Source: Variovorax sp. PMC12 (lineage in GTDB: Bacteria > Pseudomonadota > Gammaproteobacteria > Burkholderiales > Burkholderiaceae_C). Taken from it: a stretch of DNA of 64,000 nucleotides. The stretch is taken from assembly GCF_003019815.1 (NCBI RefSeq), contig NZ_CP027773.1, forward strand, positions 3,545,001 to 3,609,000, written 5' to 3'. A program made the translations under genes and the position numbers. Below, one piece after another: positions 55,264 through 64,000 of the stretch. Positions within the stretch are counted from its first letter, which is position 1, and every line of letters begins with the position of its first letter. The notes below the pieces were generated by a model. That model saw only the letters and a program-made list of their open reading frames with translations, ran no database searches and was not told the origin of the DNA.

Positions 55264-55593
55264 GAATGACCTCCTGGAATTGACGGTTGGGGAAATGACC
55301 GCACTCCGGAATGGAGCTTGGCCGGCGAAACAGGTGTGTGGGGAAGCGGGGAGAGAAGAAGAGACTGGGTAAGAAGAAGAAATCTGGGAAGGTCGATTCA
55401 CTATGCCCAAGCTGTCACGCTATTGCAATACCGGAGTTGCCCAAAGCTGCGCGCGCATCGCGTGCTTCCTGCGGCACGCTAGCGAATCAATAGCAGCATC
55501 CGCGCGCGGGACAGGCGCCGCGGCGTTTCGCTCAAAAATGTTTCAGCAGGAAAGACCCCGAAACCCTGCCGCCGTGAGGGCCAGCGGACGGGC
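55264..55593. other. 330-bp region between hpf and the UvrD-like helicase gene
   Basis: No gene seen. It holds the hpf leader with a purine-rich stretch (about 55336-55396, long GA runs) and the candidate promoter at 55400-55428. The rest (55430-55593) shows nothing I can name, and no clear terminator for the helicase gene. Confidence 0.5.
55400..55428 (-). promoter_or_regulatory. Candidate sigma-70 promoter for hpf
   Basis: Minus strand: TTGCAA (55428-55423), 17-bp spacer, CATAGT (55405-55400). Four of six bases match in each box and the spacing is ideal. It lies about 140 bp upstream of the hpf start. Confidence 0.5.
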
Positions 55594-57714
55594 TCAGCGC
55601 CAGGCGGCGCGCATGCGGTTTCGCAGGTCGATCACGGCAGCGGGCGGCGGCACGGCCGGCGGCCGCTCGGGTGGCGGCGGCCAGGTCTGCTGCTCAAAGC
55701 CCGCGAGGTCGGCATCGGCGATGAAGCGCGTGCGGTTGGCATACAGATGCCGGTCGCCGCGCGCCGACTGCTGCGTGACGTAGAAGCGCTGCGGCACCAG
55801 CAGGTGCAGGTGGTCGCGCGCCCGGGTCATCGCCACGTAGAGCAGGCGGCGTTCTTCTTCGAGCTCTTGCGCGCTCTGCGCCACGTCGGCCGGCAGGCAG
55901 CCGTCGACCACGTTGATCACATGCACCGAGTTCCACTCCTGCCCCTTGGCCGAATGGATGGTCGAGAGGATCAGGTAGTCCTCGTCGAGCAGCGGCGGAC
56001 CCGGGCGGTCGCTGGTGGCCTCGGGCGGATCGAGCGTCAGTTCGGTCAGGAAGCGTTCGCGCGACGCGTAGCCGGCGGCCAGCCGCGCGAGCTGCTCGAC
56101 GTCGGCGCGCCGCACGCCCGAGGTGTCCTCGTACAGCCGCTCCAGGTGCGGCTGGTACCAGGCCATCGCCACCTCCACGTCGGCCGGCCATGCGAGCGCA
56201 GGAGAGCGCAGCGCCTCGTAGGCCTTGGCGAAATCGGCCCATTGCTCGCGCGCCGCGGAAGGCGGCACGAAGTCGCGCACTGCGGCCACCGGATCGGCGG
56301 CCTGGTCCATCGCGTCGAGCAGCCGCGTGCCGGTGACGGGCCCGATGCCCGGGATCAGCTGCGTCACGCGAAAGCCCGCCATGCGGCCGCGCGGGTTCTG
56401 CGCGAAACGCAGCACCGCGAGCAGGTCCTTCACATGCGAGGCCTCGAGAAACTTGAGCCCGCCGAACTTCACGAACGGAATGTTGCGCCGCGCCAGCTCG
56501 AGCTCGAGCGCCGCGCTGTGCGACGAGGTGCGAAACAGCACCGCCTGCGACTTCAGCGCCAGCCCGCCCTCGCGGTGCGCCAGCACCTTGTCGGCCACCC
56601 AGCGCGCCTGCTCCGCCTCGTCGGGCACGAGCACCAGCAGCGGCTTGCCGGCCGATGGCTTGTCGGTCCACAGCGTCTTGGCGTGCCGCTCGGCTGCTTG
56701 CGCGATGACGCGGTTCGAGGCGTCGAGGATCGGCTGCGTCGAGCGGTAGTTGCGCTCCAGCGTGACCACGCGTGCGTCCTGCGTGAACTGCGACGGGAAG
56801 TCGAGGATGTTGCGCACCGTGGCGCCCCTGAACGAATAGATCGACTGCGCGTCGTCTCCCACCACCGTCACGCCGCGCCCGTCGGGCTTGAGCGCCAGCA
56901 GGATCGAGGCCTGCAGCAGGTTGGTGTCCTGGTACTCGTCGACCAGCACATGGTCGAAGCGCGCGCCGACGTGCGCGGCCAGCGCGGGCTCGGCGACCAT
57001 GCCGGCCCAGTAGAGCAGCAGGTCGTCGTAGTCGAGCACGTTCTGCTGCTGCTTGGCCTCGACGTAGGCGCCGAACAGCTTCTTCAGCTCGGCCTCCCAT
57101 TCGCCGCACCACGGGAAAGACTCCCGCAGCACCTCGGCCAGCGGCGCGCGCGTGTTCACGCAGCGCGAGTAGATCGACAGGCAGGTGCCCTTGCGCGGAA
57201 AGCGGTTGACGGTGGAAGACAGGCCCAGCTCGTGGCGCGCCAGCCCCATCAGGTCTTCGGCGTCGCCGCGGTCGTGGATGGTGAAGTTCTCGTCCAGCCC
57301 GATCTGCGCGGCGTACTCGCGCAGCAGCCGCGCGCCGATGCCGTGGAAGGTGCCTGCCCACGGCAGCGAAGGCGGCGCCTCCGACTTCAGGCCCAGCACC
57401 TTCGCCAGCACCTGGCCGGCGCGCCGCCCCATTTCCTGCGCGGCGCGGCGCGAGAAGGTCAGCAGCAGCAGGCGCTGCGGATCCACCCCGCCGGCAATCA
57501 GGTGCGCGACGCGGTGCGCCAGCGTGCTGGTCTTGCCCGACCCGGCGCCGGCGATGACCAGCAGCGGCCGCTCGTCGCGCTCGGCAATCGCCGCTCCCAC
57601 CCCGTGCTCGACCGCCGCGCGCTGCGCGTCGTTGAGCGTGGCCAGCGCGGCGGCCAGGCGCTCGGCCTGGGTCGTCGGGGCGATGGAAAGAACGGGGGAC
57701 GCAGCGGTCTGCAT
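55594..57714 (-). CDS. UvrD/Rep-family ATP-dependent DNA helicase
   Basis: 706 aa, superfamily 1A helicase. Motif I VIAGAGSGKTSTLAHRVAHL; motif Ia LLLLTFSRRAAQEMGRRAG; motif II VDEYQDTNLLQ; motif III VVGDDAQSIYSFRGA; motif IV VVTLERNYRSTQPIL; motif V ILSTIHSAKGQEWNSVHVIN; motif VI LLYVAMTRARDHLHLL. All are intact, so it should translocate 3' to 5'. Lacks the C-terminal RNAP-binding extension typical of UvrD, ending instead in a Pro-rich stretch and RNRMRAAWR. The ATG at 57714 (MQTAASPV) is the best start; an earlier one adds 27 residues of non-family sequence. Confidence 0.92.
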   Translation of the reverse strand: MQTAASPVLSIAPTTQAERLAAALATLNDAQRAAVEHGVGAAIAERDERPLLVIAGAGSGKTSTLAHRVAHLIAGGVDPQRLLLLTFSRRAAQEMGRRAGQVLAKVLGLKSEAPPSLPWAGTFHGIGARLLREYAAQIGLDENFTIHDRGDAEDLMGLARHELGLSSTVNRFPRKGTCLSIYSRCVNTRAPLAEVLRESFPWCGEWEAELKKLFGAYVEAKQQQNVLDYDDLLLYWAGMVAEPALAAHVGARFDHVLVDEYQDTNLLQASILLALKPDGRGVTVVGDDAQSIYSFRGATVRNILDFPSQFTQDARVVTLERNYRSTQPILDASNRVIAQAAERHAKTLWTDKPSAGKPLLVLVPDEAEQARWVADKVLAHREGGLALKSQAVLFRTSSHSAALELELARRNIPFVKFGGLKFLEASHVKDLLAVLRFAQNPRGRMAGFRVTQLIPGIGPVTGTRLLDAMDQAADPVAAVRDFVPPSAAREQWADFAKAYEALRSPALAWPADVEVAMAWYQPHLERLYEDTSGVRRADVEQLARLAAGYASRERFLTELTLDPPEATSDRPGPPLLDEDYLILSTIHSAKGQEWNSVHVINVVDGCLPADVAQSAQELEEERRLLYVAMTRARDHLHLLVPQRFYVTQQSARGDRHLYANRTRFIADADLAGFEQQTWPPPPERPPAVPPPAAVIDLRNRMRAAWR

Positions 57715-57810
57715 GGGCACGACTTTACTGTATGCCCGTCCAGTCCAGCCACCTTGCTGCCATGTGGCCGGTGACATAATCGCGCCTCGCTGCAACCGGA
57801 GACTCTTCCC

Positions 57811-57855
57811 ATGGAAACCGCCCCGTCTCGGCAGCTTTCAACTCCCTTTCACTGA
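57811..57855 (+). CDS. Candidate 14-codon leader peptide upstream of corA
   Basis: ATG GAA ACC..., encoding METAPSRQLSTPFH and a TGA, with GGAG 8-11 bp upstream. It overlaps the first arm of a 12-bp hairpin (57835-57846 with 57883-57894). A leader peptide (CorL) controls corA in Salmonella through Rho, so a similar role is conceivable here; the sequence itself is unrelated and conservation is untested. Confidence 0.35.
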   Translation: METAPSRQLSTPFH

Positions 57856-57894
57856 CGCGTTTCCCTCACGCACGTCGGGCCCGGGAATTGAAAG
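57835..57894 (+). promoter_or_regulatory. Long-range hairpin in the corA leader
   Basis: CTTTCAACTCCC (57835-57846) pairs with GGGAATTGAAAG (57883-57894), one mismatch in 12. The second arm ends 45 bp before the corA start, and the first arm is inside the candidate leader peptide, so translation of that peptide would disrupt the stem. Confidence 0.5.
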
Positions 57895-57939
57895 CGCCCC
57901 TCCCTCGCCCATCGTCCAGTCACCCCCGGGAGTGAGCCA

Positions 57940-58926
57940 ATGCTCAACATCTTTACGCTCGCCAACGGCCGCCTCGTCCAGGAAGAGATCGAGGCGCTCG
58001 AAGAGCTTTCCAAGTTCCAGCCGATCTGGGTCGACCTCGAATCGCCCACGCTCGAAGAGAAGCGCTGGATCAAGCAGTACTACGGCCTGTCCATCCCCGA
58101 AGACGCGATGGACGAGGACATCGAGGAATCCGCCCGCTTCTACGAGGAAGACAACGGCGAGCTGCACATCCGCTCCGACTTCCTGATCGACGACGACGAG
58201 AACCCGCGCACCGTGCGCGTCGCTTTCATCCTGAACCAGCACAACACCGACCTGCGCAGCCGCGGCGTGCTGTTCTCGATCCACGACGAGGACGTGCCCG
58301 TGTTCCGCCTGCTGCGCATGCGCGCGCGCCGCGCACCGGGGCTGATCGAGGACGCCAAGGAAGTGATGCTCAAGCTGTTCGACGCCGACGCCGAGTATTC
58401 GGCCGACACGCTCGAGAACATCTACGACGAGCTCGAAGTGGCCGGCAAGAAAGTGCTCTCGGGCAACGTGAGCGACGAGCTGGCCGGCGAGGTGCTCGGC
58501 GCCATCGCGCGGCAGGAAGACTTGAACGGCCGCATCCGCCGCAACGTGATGGACACGCGCCGCGCGGTCAGCTTCATGATGCGCAGCAAGATGCTCAACG
58601 CCGAGCAGTTCGAAGAGGCGCGCCAGATCCTGCGCGACATCGAGTCGCTGGACAACCACACGGCCTTCCTGTTCGACAAGATCAACTTCCTGATGGATGC
58701 GACCGTCGGTTTCATCAACATCAACCAGAACAAGACCATCAAGATCTTCTCGGTGGCCAGCGTGGCGCTGCTGCCGCCCACGCTGATCGCCAGCATCTAC
58801 GGCATGAACTTCAAGTTCATGCCGGAGCTCGACTGGGCCATGGGCTATCCGTATGCCATCGTGCTGATGGCGGCCAGCGCGCTGGTGCCGATGTGGTACT
58901 TCCGCCGGCGCGGCTGGCTCAAGTAG
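57940..58926 (+). CDS. corA: Magnesium/cobalt transporter CorA
   Basis: 328 aa, pentameric inner-membrane channel. A large cytoplasmic domain (1-260) rich in acidic residues, then TM1 (about 265-290) ending in the selectivity motif YGMNFKFMPELDW and TM2 (about 300-320), with a basic C-terminus RRRGWLK. The ATG at 57940 follows GGGAGTGAGCCA. The stop overlaps the convergent mtnN gene by 8 bp. A structured leader with a possible short ORF precedes it. Confidence 0.95.
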   Translation: MLNIFTLANGRLVQEEIEALEELSKFQPIWVDLESPTLEEKRWIKQYYGLSIPEDAMDEDIEESARFYEEDNGELHIRSDFLIDDDENPRTVRVAFILNQHNTDLRSRGVLFSIHDEDVPVFRLLRMRARRAPGLIEDAKEVMLKLFDADAEYSADTLENIYDELEVAGKKVLSGNVSDELAGEVLGAIARQEDLNGRIRRNVMDTRRAVSFMMRSKMLNAEQFEEARQILRDIESLDNHTAFLFDKINFLMDATVGFININQNKTIKIFSVASVALLPPTLIASIYGMNFKFMPELDWAMGYPYAIVLMAASALVPMWYFRRRGWLK

Positions 58927-59719
58927 CCGCGCCACTACCCGCGTCTTGCGCGGGCAGCGTGGCCAGCCACGCGCCCACCAGCGCGAGACTGTAGCGGCTC
59001 GCCACCTCCACCACGAAGCGCGCGAAGTCGCCATGCGCGGCATCGTCGGCGCGGTCCGAAATCGTGCGCATCGCGGCAAACGGCACGCCGTAGTCGTGAC
59101 ACACCTGCGCCATCGCAGCGCCTTCCATCTCGACCGCGAGCGCATCGGGCAGCTCGCGCTGCAAAGCCTCGCTCTCCCCGGTGGTGGAGACGAAGCGGTC
59201 GCCGCTCACCAGCAGGCCGCGATGCACGCCGGGCTGCCGGAGGCTGAATTCATCCACTGCCTGCTGGCCGACCAAGGCCACGGGGTCGCGCAGCACGTCG
59301 GCCGCCACGGCCGCCAGCGCGTTGCCGATGGCAGCATCGGCCGCGAAGCGCGCCATGCCCATCAGCGGCACCTCGTGCTTCGGGAAAAGCGGCGAGGCGT
59401 CCATGTCGTGCTGCAGCAGTTCGGTGGCCACGACCACGTCGCCCACCTTCACGCCCGGCGCCAATCCACCCGCCACGCCGGTGAACACGATGGCCCGCAC
59501 GCCGAAGCGCTCGAGCAGCACCGTGGCCGTCACCGCCGCCGCGACCTTGCCGATGCGCGACAGCACCGCGACCACAGGCTGGCCCTGCAGATGGCCCACC
59601 CAGAAGTCGCGGCCGGCCACGCGCACACGCTGCTCGTCGGGCATCTGCGCAAGCAGGGCACTCAGTTCCTCGTGCATGGCAGCGACGATGGCGACAGGCG
59701 CGCGCGGCAAAGAACTCAA
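58919..59719 (-). CDS. mtnN: 5'-methylthioadenosine/S-adenosylhomocysteine nucleosidase
   Basis: 266 aa; splits adenine from MTA and SAH in methionine salvage. N-terminal VAIVAAMHEELSALLAQM matches the MTAN opening, with the catalytic Glu. Further: VFTGVAGGLAPGVKVGDVVV and AVEMEGAAMAQVCHDYGVPF with the ribose-binding Met-Glu, then ISDRADD with the catalytic Asp. The start is TTG at 59719, with GGAAAGAG about 8 bp upstream; the next ATG is inside the first helix and too late. The leader contains repeat copy C. Confidence 0.9.
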   Translation of the reverse strand: MSSLPRAPVAIVAAMHEELSALLAQMPDEQRVRVAGRDFWVGHLQGQPVVAVLSRIGKVAAAVTATVLLERFGVRAIVFTGVAGGLAPGVKVGDVVVATELLQHDMDASPLFPKHEVPLMGMARFAADAAIGNALAAVAADVLRDPVALVGQQAVDEFSLRQPGVHRGLLVSGDRFVSTTGESEALQRELPDALAVEMEGAAMAQVCHDYGVPFAAMRTISDRADDAAHGDFARFVVEVASRYSLALVGAWLATLPAQDAGSGAAT

Positions 59720-59737
59720 GACATTTCTCTTTCCAGG

Positions 59738-59794
59738 AACACCGCGGAACCGGCTCTGCCGGGCCGCAGGTGTTGCCCCCAGCAGCCCGGGGGG
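59738..59794 (+). repeat. Hairpin repeat, copy C (partial)
   Basis: 37-nt stem (59738-59774) closed by AACACC/GGTGTT with a TCT loop, then CCCCC...GGGGG. The conserved tail of copies A and B is missing. It fills the gap between the binding-protein stop (59795) and mtnN. Confidence 0.8.
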
Positions 59795-61426
59795 TTACTT
59801 GATATCCACACCATAGAAAGTGTGGCGGCCGAAGGGGCTCAGCTTGAAGTCGACCACTTCCTTGCGCACCGGCTTCAGCTGCACCGCATGCGCGATAGTG
59901 AACCACGGCGCCTGCTCCTTGAAGATGACCTGGGCCTTCTTGTAGAGCGCATCGCGGTCGGCCTGCTTGGTCGCGCTCTTGGCCTTCACCACGAGGTCTT
60001 CGTAAGGCTGGTAGCAGAACTTCGAGATGTTGCTGCCGCTGGCCGACTTGGCCGATGCGCAGCCCAGCAGCGTGTAGAGGAAGTTGTCCGGGTCGCCGTT
60101 GTCGCCGGTCCAGCCCAGCATGCCCATCTGGTGCTCGCCGGCCTGCAGGCGCTTGCGGTACTCGCCCCACTCGAAGCTCTTGATCTCTGCCTTGACGTTG
60201 ATCTTGGCCAGGTCGGCCTGCATCAGTTCGGCGATGCGCTTGGCGTTCGGGTTGTACGGGCGCTGCACCGGCATGGCCCACAGGTCGGTCGAGAAGCCGT
60301 CGGGGTAGCCGGCCTGCGCCAGCAGCTTCTTCGCGGCTTCGGGGTCGTACGGATCGTCCTTCACCGCGTCGTTGTAGGACCACATGGTCGGCGGGATCGG
60401 GTTCTTCGCAGCCACGCCCGTCGTGAGGTACACGCCGTCGATGATGGCCTTCTTGTTGATCGCCATGTTGATGGCCTTGCGCACGCGCACGTCGTCGAAG
60501 GGCTTCTTCGTCGTGTTGTACGAGAGGTAGCCCACGTTCAGGCCGGGCTGCTCCAGCACCTGCACGTTCGGGTCCTTGCGGATCGCGTCGAGGTCGGCCG
60601 GGTTCGGGTACGGCATGACGTGGCACTCGCCCTTCTGCAGCTTGGCCCAGCGCACCGAGGCATCGGGCGTGATGGCGAACACGAGGTCGTCGATCTTGGC
60701 CTTGCCGCCCCAGTACTGCGGGAAGGCCTTGAAGCGGATGATCGCGTCCTTCTGGTACTGCACAAGGTAGAACGGCCCGGTGCCGATCGGGTCCTGGTCG
60801 ACCTTCTCGGGCGTGCCGGCCTTCAGCATGGCGATGGCGTACTCCTTCGACTGGATGCCCGCGTACTGCATCGCCAGGTTCGCGAGGAAAGGCGCCTCGG
60901 GCTGGTTGAGCACGATTTTCACCGTGTAGTCGTCGATGCGGTCCACCGTCTTCAGCAGCTTGGGCATGCCCATGTCGTTGAAGTACGAGTGGTTCTGGCT
61001 CGTGACCTTGAAGAAGGGGTCGCTCTCCTTCCACTGGCGCTCGAGCATGAAGATGAAGTCGTCGGCGTTGAAGTCGCGCGTGGGCTTGAAGCTCTTGCTC
61101 GTGTTGTGCCACTTCACGCCCTTGCGCAGGTGGAAGGTGTAGACCGTGCCGTCGGCGGAGATGTCCCACTTCTCGGCCAGGCCCGGCACGACCTTGGTGC
61201 CGCCGCGCTCGAACTCGACGATGGTGTTGTAGACCTGCGTGGTCACGTCGAACGAGGTGCCGGTGGTGTTCATGCCCGGATAGAAATTCTCCGGGCTGCC
61301 TTCCGAGCAATACACCAGCGTCTTGGCTGACACCGCGCCGCAGGCCAGGGTAAGGGCCGCAATCGCTGTCGGTGCCAGGAGCGCCAGGCTTCGTGAGCGG
61401 CGCGAAACGGTGGGCTGGGTCTTCAT
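59795..61426 (-). CDS. ABC transporter substrate-binding protein, dipeptide/oligopeptide type (SBP_bac_5)
   Basis: 543 aa. Signal peptide MKTQPTVSRRSRSLALLAPT...VSAK (about 35 residues, Cys inside but no lipobox at the cut). Mature N-terminus TLVYCSEGSPENFYPGMNTT is typical of DppA. Domain markers: GLAEKWDISADGTVYTFHLR, VKWHNTSKSFKPTRDFNADD, and PIGTGPFYLVQYQ. Good AAGGAG ahead of the ATG at 61426. Last gene of the operon whose permease (63552-64000) and two ATPases precede it; likely takes up dipeptides or a related peptide/haem precursor. Confidence 0.93.
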   Translation of the reverse strand: MKTQPTVSRRSRSLALLAPTAIAALTLACGAVSAKTLVYCSEGSPENFYPGMNTTGTSFDVTTQVYNTIVEFERGGTKVVPGLAEKWDISADGTVYTFHLRKGVKWHNTSKSFKPTRDFNADDFIFMLERQWKESDPFFKVTSQNHSYFNDMGMPKLLKTVDRIDDYTVKIVLNQPEAPFLANLAMQYAGIQSKEYAIAMLKAGTPEKVDQDPIGTGPFYLVQYQKDAIIRFKAFPQYWGGKAKIDDLVFAITPDASVRWAKLQKGECHVMPYPNPADLDAIRKDPNVQVLEQPGLNVGYLSYNTTKKPFDDVRVRKAINMAINKKAIIDGVYLTTGVAAKNPIPPTMWSYNDAVKDDPYDPEAAKKLLAQAGYPDGFSTDLWAMPVQRPYNPNAKRIAELMQADLAKINVKAEIKSFEWGEYRKRLQAGEHQMGMLGWTGDNGDPDNFLYTLLGCASAKSASGSNISKFCYQPYEDLVVKAKSATKQADRDALYKKAQVIFKEQAPWFTIAHAVQLKPVRKEVVDFKLSPFGRHTFYGVDIK

Positions 61427-61462
61427 TTGGACTCCTTGGGACACGGTTGAAAAAGCAGGTTG

Positions 61463-63534
<2,072 letters not shown>

Positions 63535-63551
63535 CTGTGCTTTCCTTTGCT

Positions 63552-64000
63552 TCAGCGCTTGAGCTTGGGGTCGAGCGCGTCTCGCAAGCCGTCGCCCAGC
63601 AGGTTGAAAGCCAGCACGGCCATCAGGATCGCCAGGCCCGGGAAGGTGACGACCCACCAGGCGCGCAGCACGAACTCGCGCGCGTCGGCCAGCATGGTTC
63701 CCCATTCGGGCGACGGTGGCTGCGCGCCGAGGCCCAGGAAGCCGAGCGCCGCCGCGTCGAGGATGGCCGTGGAGATGCCGAGCGAGGCCTGCACGATCAG
63801 CGGCGCGGCGCAGTTGGGCAGCACCTCGCGGAACATCAGGCGCAGCGTGCCTGCGCCGCTCACGCGTGCGGCGGTCACGTAGTCGCGCGAGACCTCGGCG
63901 ATGACCGCCGCGCGCGTGATGCGCACATAGTGCGGCAGCACCACGATGGCCACCGCCAGCATCGCGTTGACCAGCCCCGGCCCGAGGATGGCGACGATCA
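63552..64000 (-). CDS. dppC: Dipeptide ABC transporter permease (DppC-type), 5' part outside window
   Basis: C-terminal part, at least 149 codons; the frame stays open to the window edge. It carries the cytoplasmic EAA coupling helix (YVTAARVSGAGTLRLMFREV), then VLPNCAAPLIVQASLGISTA and transmembrane helices ending in FNLLGDGLRDALDPKLKR, the usual DppC end. First visible gene of the operon; a DppB-type permease should lie just beyond the edge. Confidence 0.92.
   Translation of the reverse strand, partial: IVAILGPGLVNAMLAVAIVVLPHYVRITRAAVIAEVSRDYVTAARVSGAGTLRLMFREVLPNCAAPLIVQASLGISTAILDAAALGFLGLGAQPPSPEWGTMLADAREFVLRAWWVVTFPGLAILMAVLAFNLLGDGLRDALDPKLKR

Noticed and set aside
57715..57939. Mg-sensing M-box riboswitch upstream of corA
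   Set aside because: The leader is only about 225 bp with one clear stem and none of the conserved M-box segments I know.

Overview
The window looks like chromosomal DNA of a Comamonadaceae betaproteobacterium, most likely Variovorax or a close relative. The evidence is high GC throughout, two Bug-family (TctC-like) binding proteins, the gshA type, the bamE/fur/dapB/exbBD and leuS-lptE-holA-proA blocks, short-form hpf with ptsN and hprK, and GC-rich intergenic hairpin repeats. I see no tRNA, rRNA, prophage, IS transposase or CRISPR array. The genus is an inference from gene content, not from a search.

Region by region: 1-3335 is a catabolic operon on the minus strand (HMG-CoA lyase-like, CaiB/BaiF CoA-transferase, Bug binding protein) with a divergent IclR regulator. 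3360-6765 holds a HisC-like aminotransferase and malate synthase G with a clear terminator. 6765-12056 is a mixed accessory stretch: a lower-GC DUF1016 nuclease, an MFS transporter, a small basic protein, a fasciclin lipoprotein, and a LysR/DUF2917 divergent pair with a perfect palindrome between them. 12101-15638 holds a thiolase plus PaaG-like hydratase/isomerase pair, then a probable PPi-type phosphofructokinase overlapping a Cys-rich CWC protein. 15629-20659 holds a zinc metallopeptidase, a DHA2 exporter, a type-1 periplasmic binding protein and a class II glutamine amidotransferase. 20775-28989 holds a siderophore-type TonB receptor, then gshB, kup and gshA on the minus strand, split by a two-gene plus-strand cassette (NTF2-like and polysaccharide deacetylase).

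29113-34746 is proA-holA-lptE-leuS (minus). 34950-49836 is a plus-strand block: Bug protein, opine dehydrogenase, then a complete glycogen cluster (GH13 glucosidase, glgB, glgX, glgC, glgA, glgP) and a small secreted Ig-like protein. 49861-52602 is exbD-exbB-dapB-bamE (minus), divergent from fur. 53174-55263 is hprK-ptsN-hpf. Then come a UvrD-like helicase, corA with a structured leader and candidate leader peptide, mtnN, and a dipeptide/oligopeptide ABC operon running off the end.

The glycogen genes form a full cycle: GlgC makes ADP-glucose, GlgA polymerises it, GlgB branches it, GlgP and GlgX degrade it, and the GH13 enzyme can process released oligosaccharides. gshA and gshB together make glutathione.

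The most unusual content is intergenic. (1) Two 96-bp hairpin units face each other upstream of glgP. They share a core, have arms of different sequence that still pair within each unit, and have unpaired positions at identical places. (2) A roughly 560-bp imperfect palindrome made of nested hairpins separates glgB and glgX. It is flanked by mirror-image base skews (C to T on the left, G to A on the right) inside both genes. (3) A 92-bp repeat family with a 37-nt stem occurs three times (the third copy partial), with compensatory base-pair changes.
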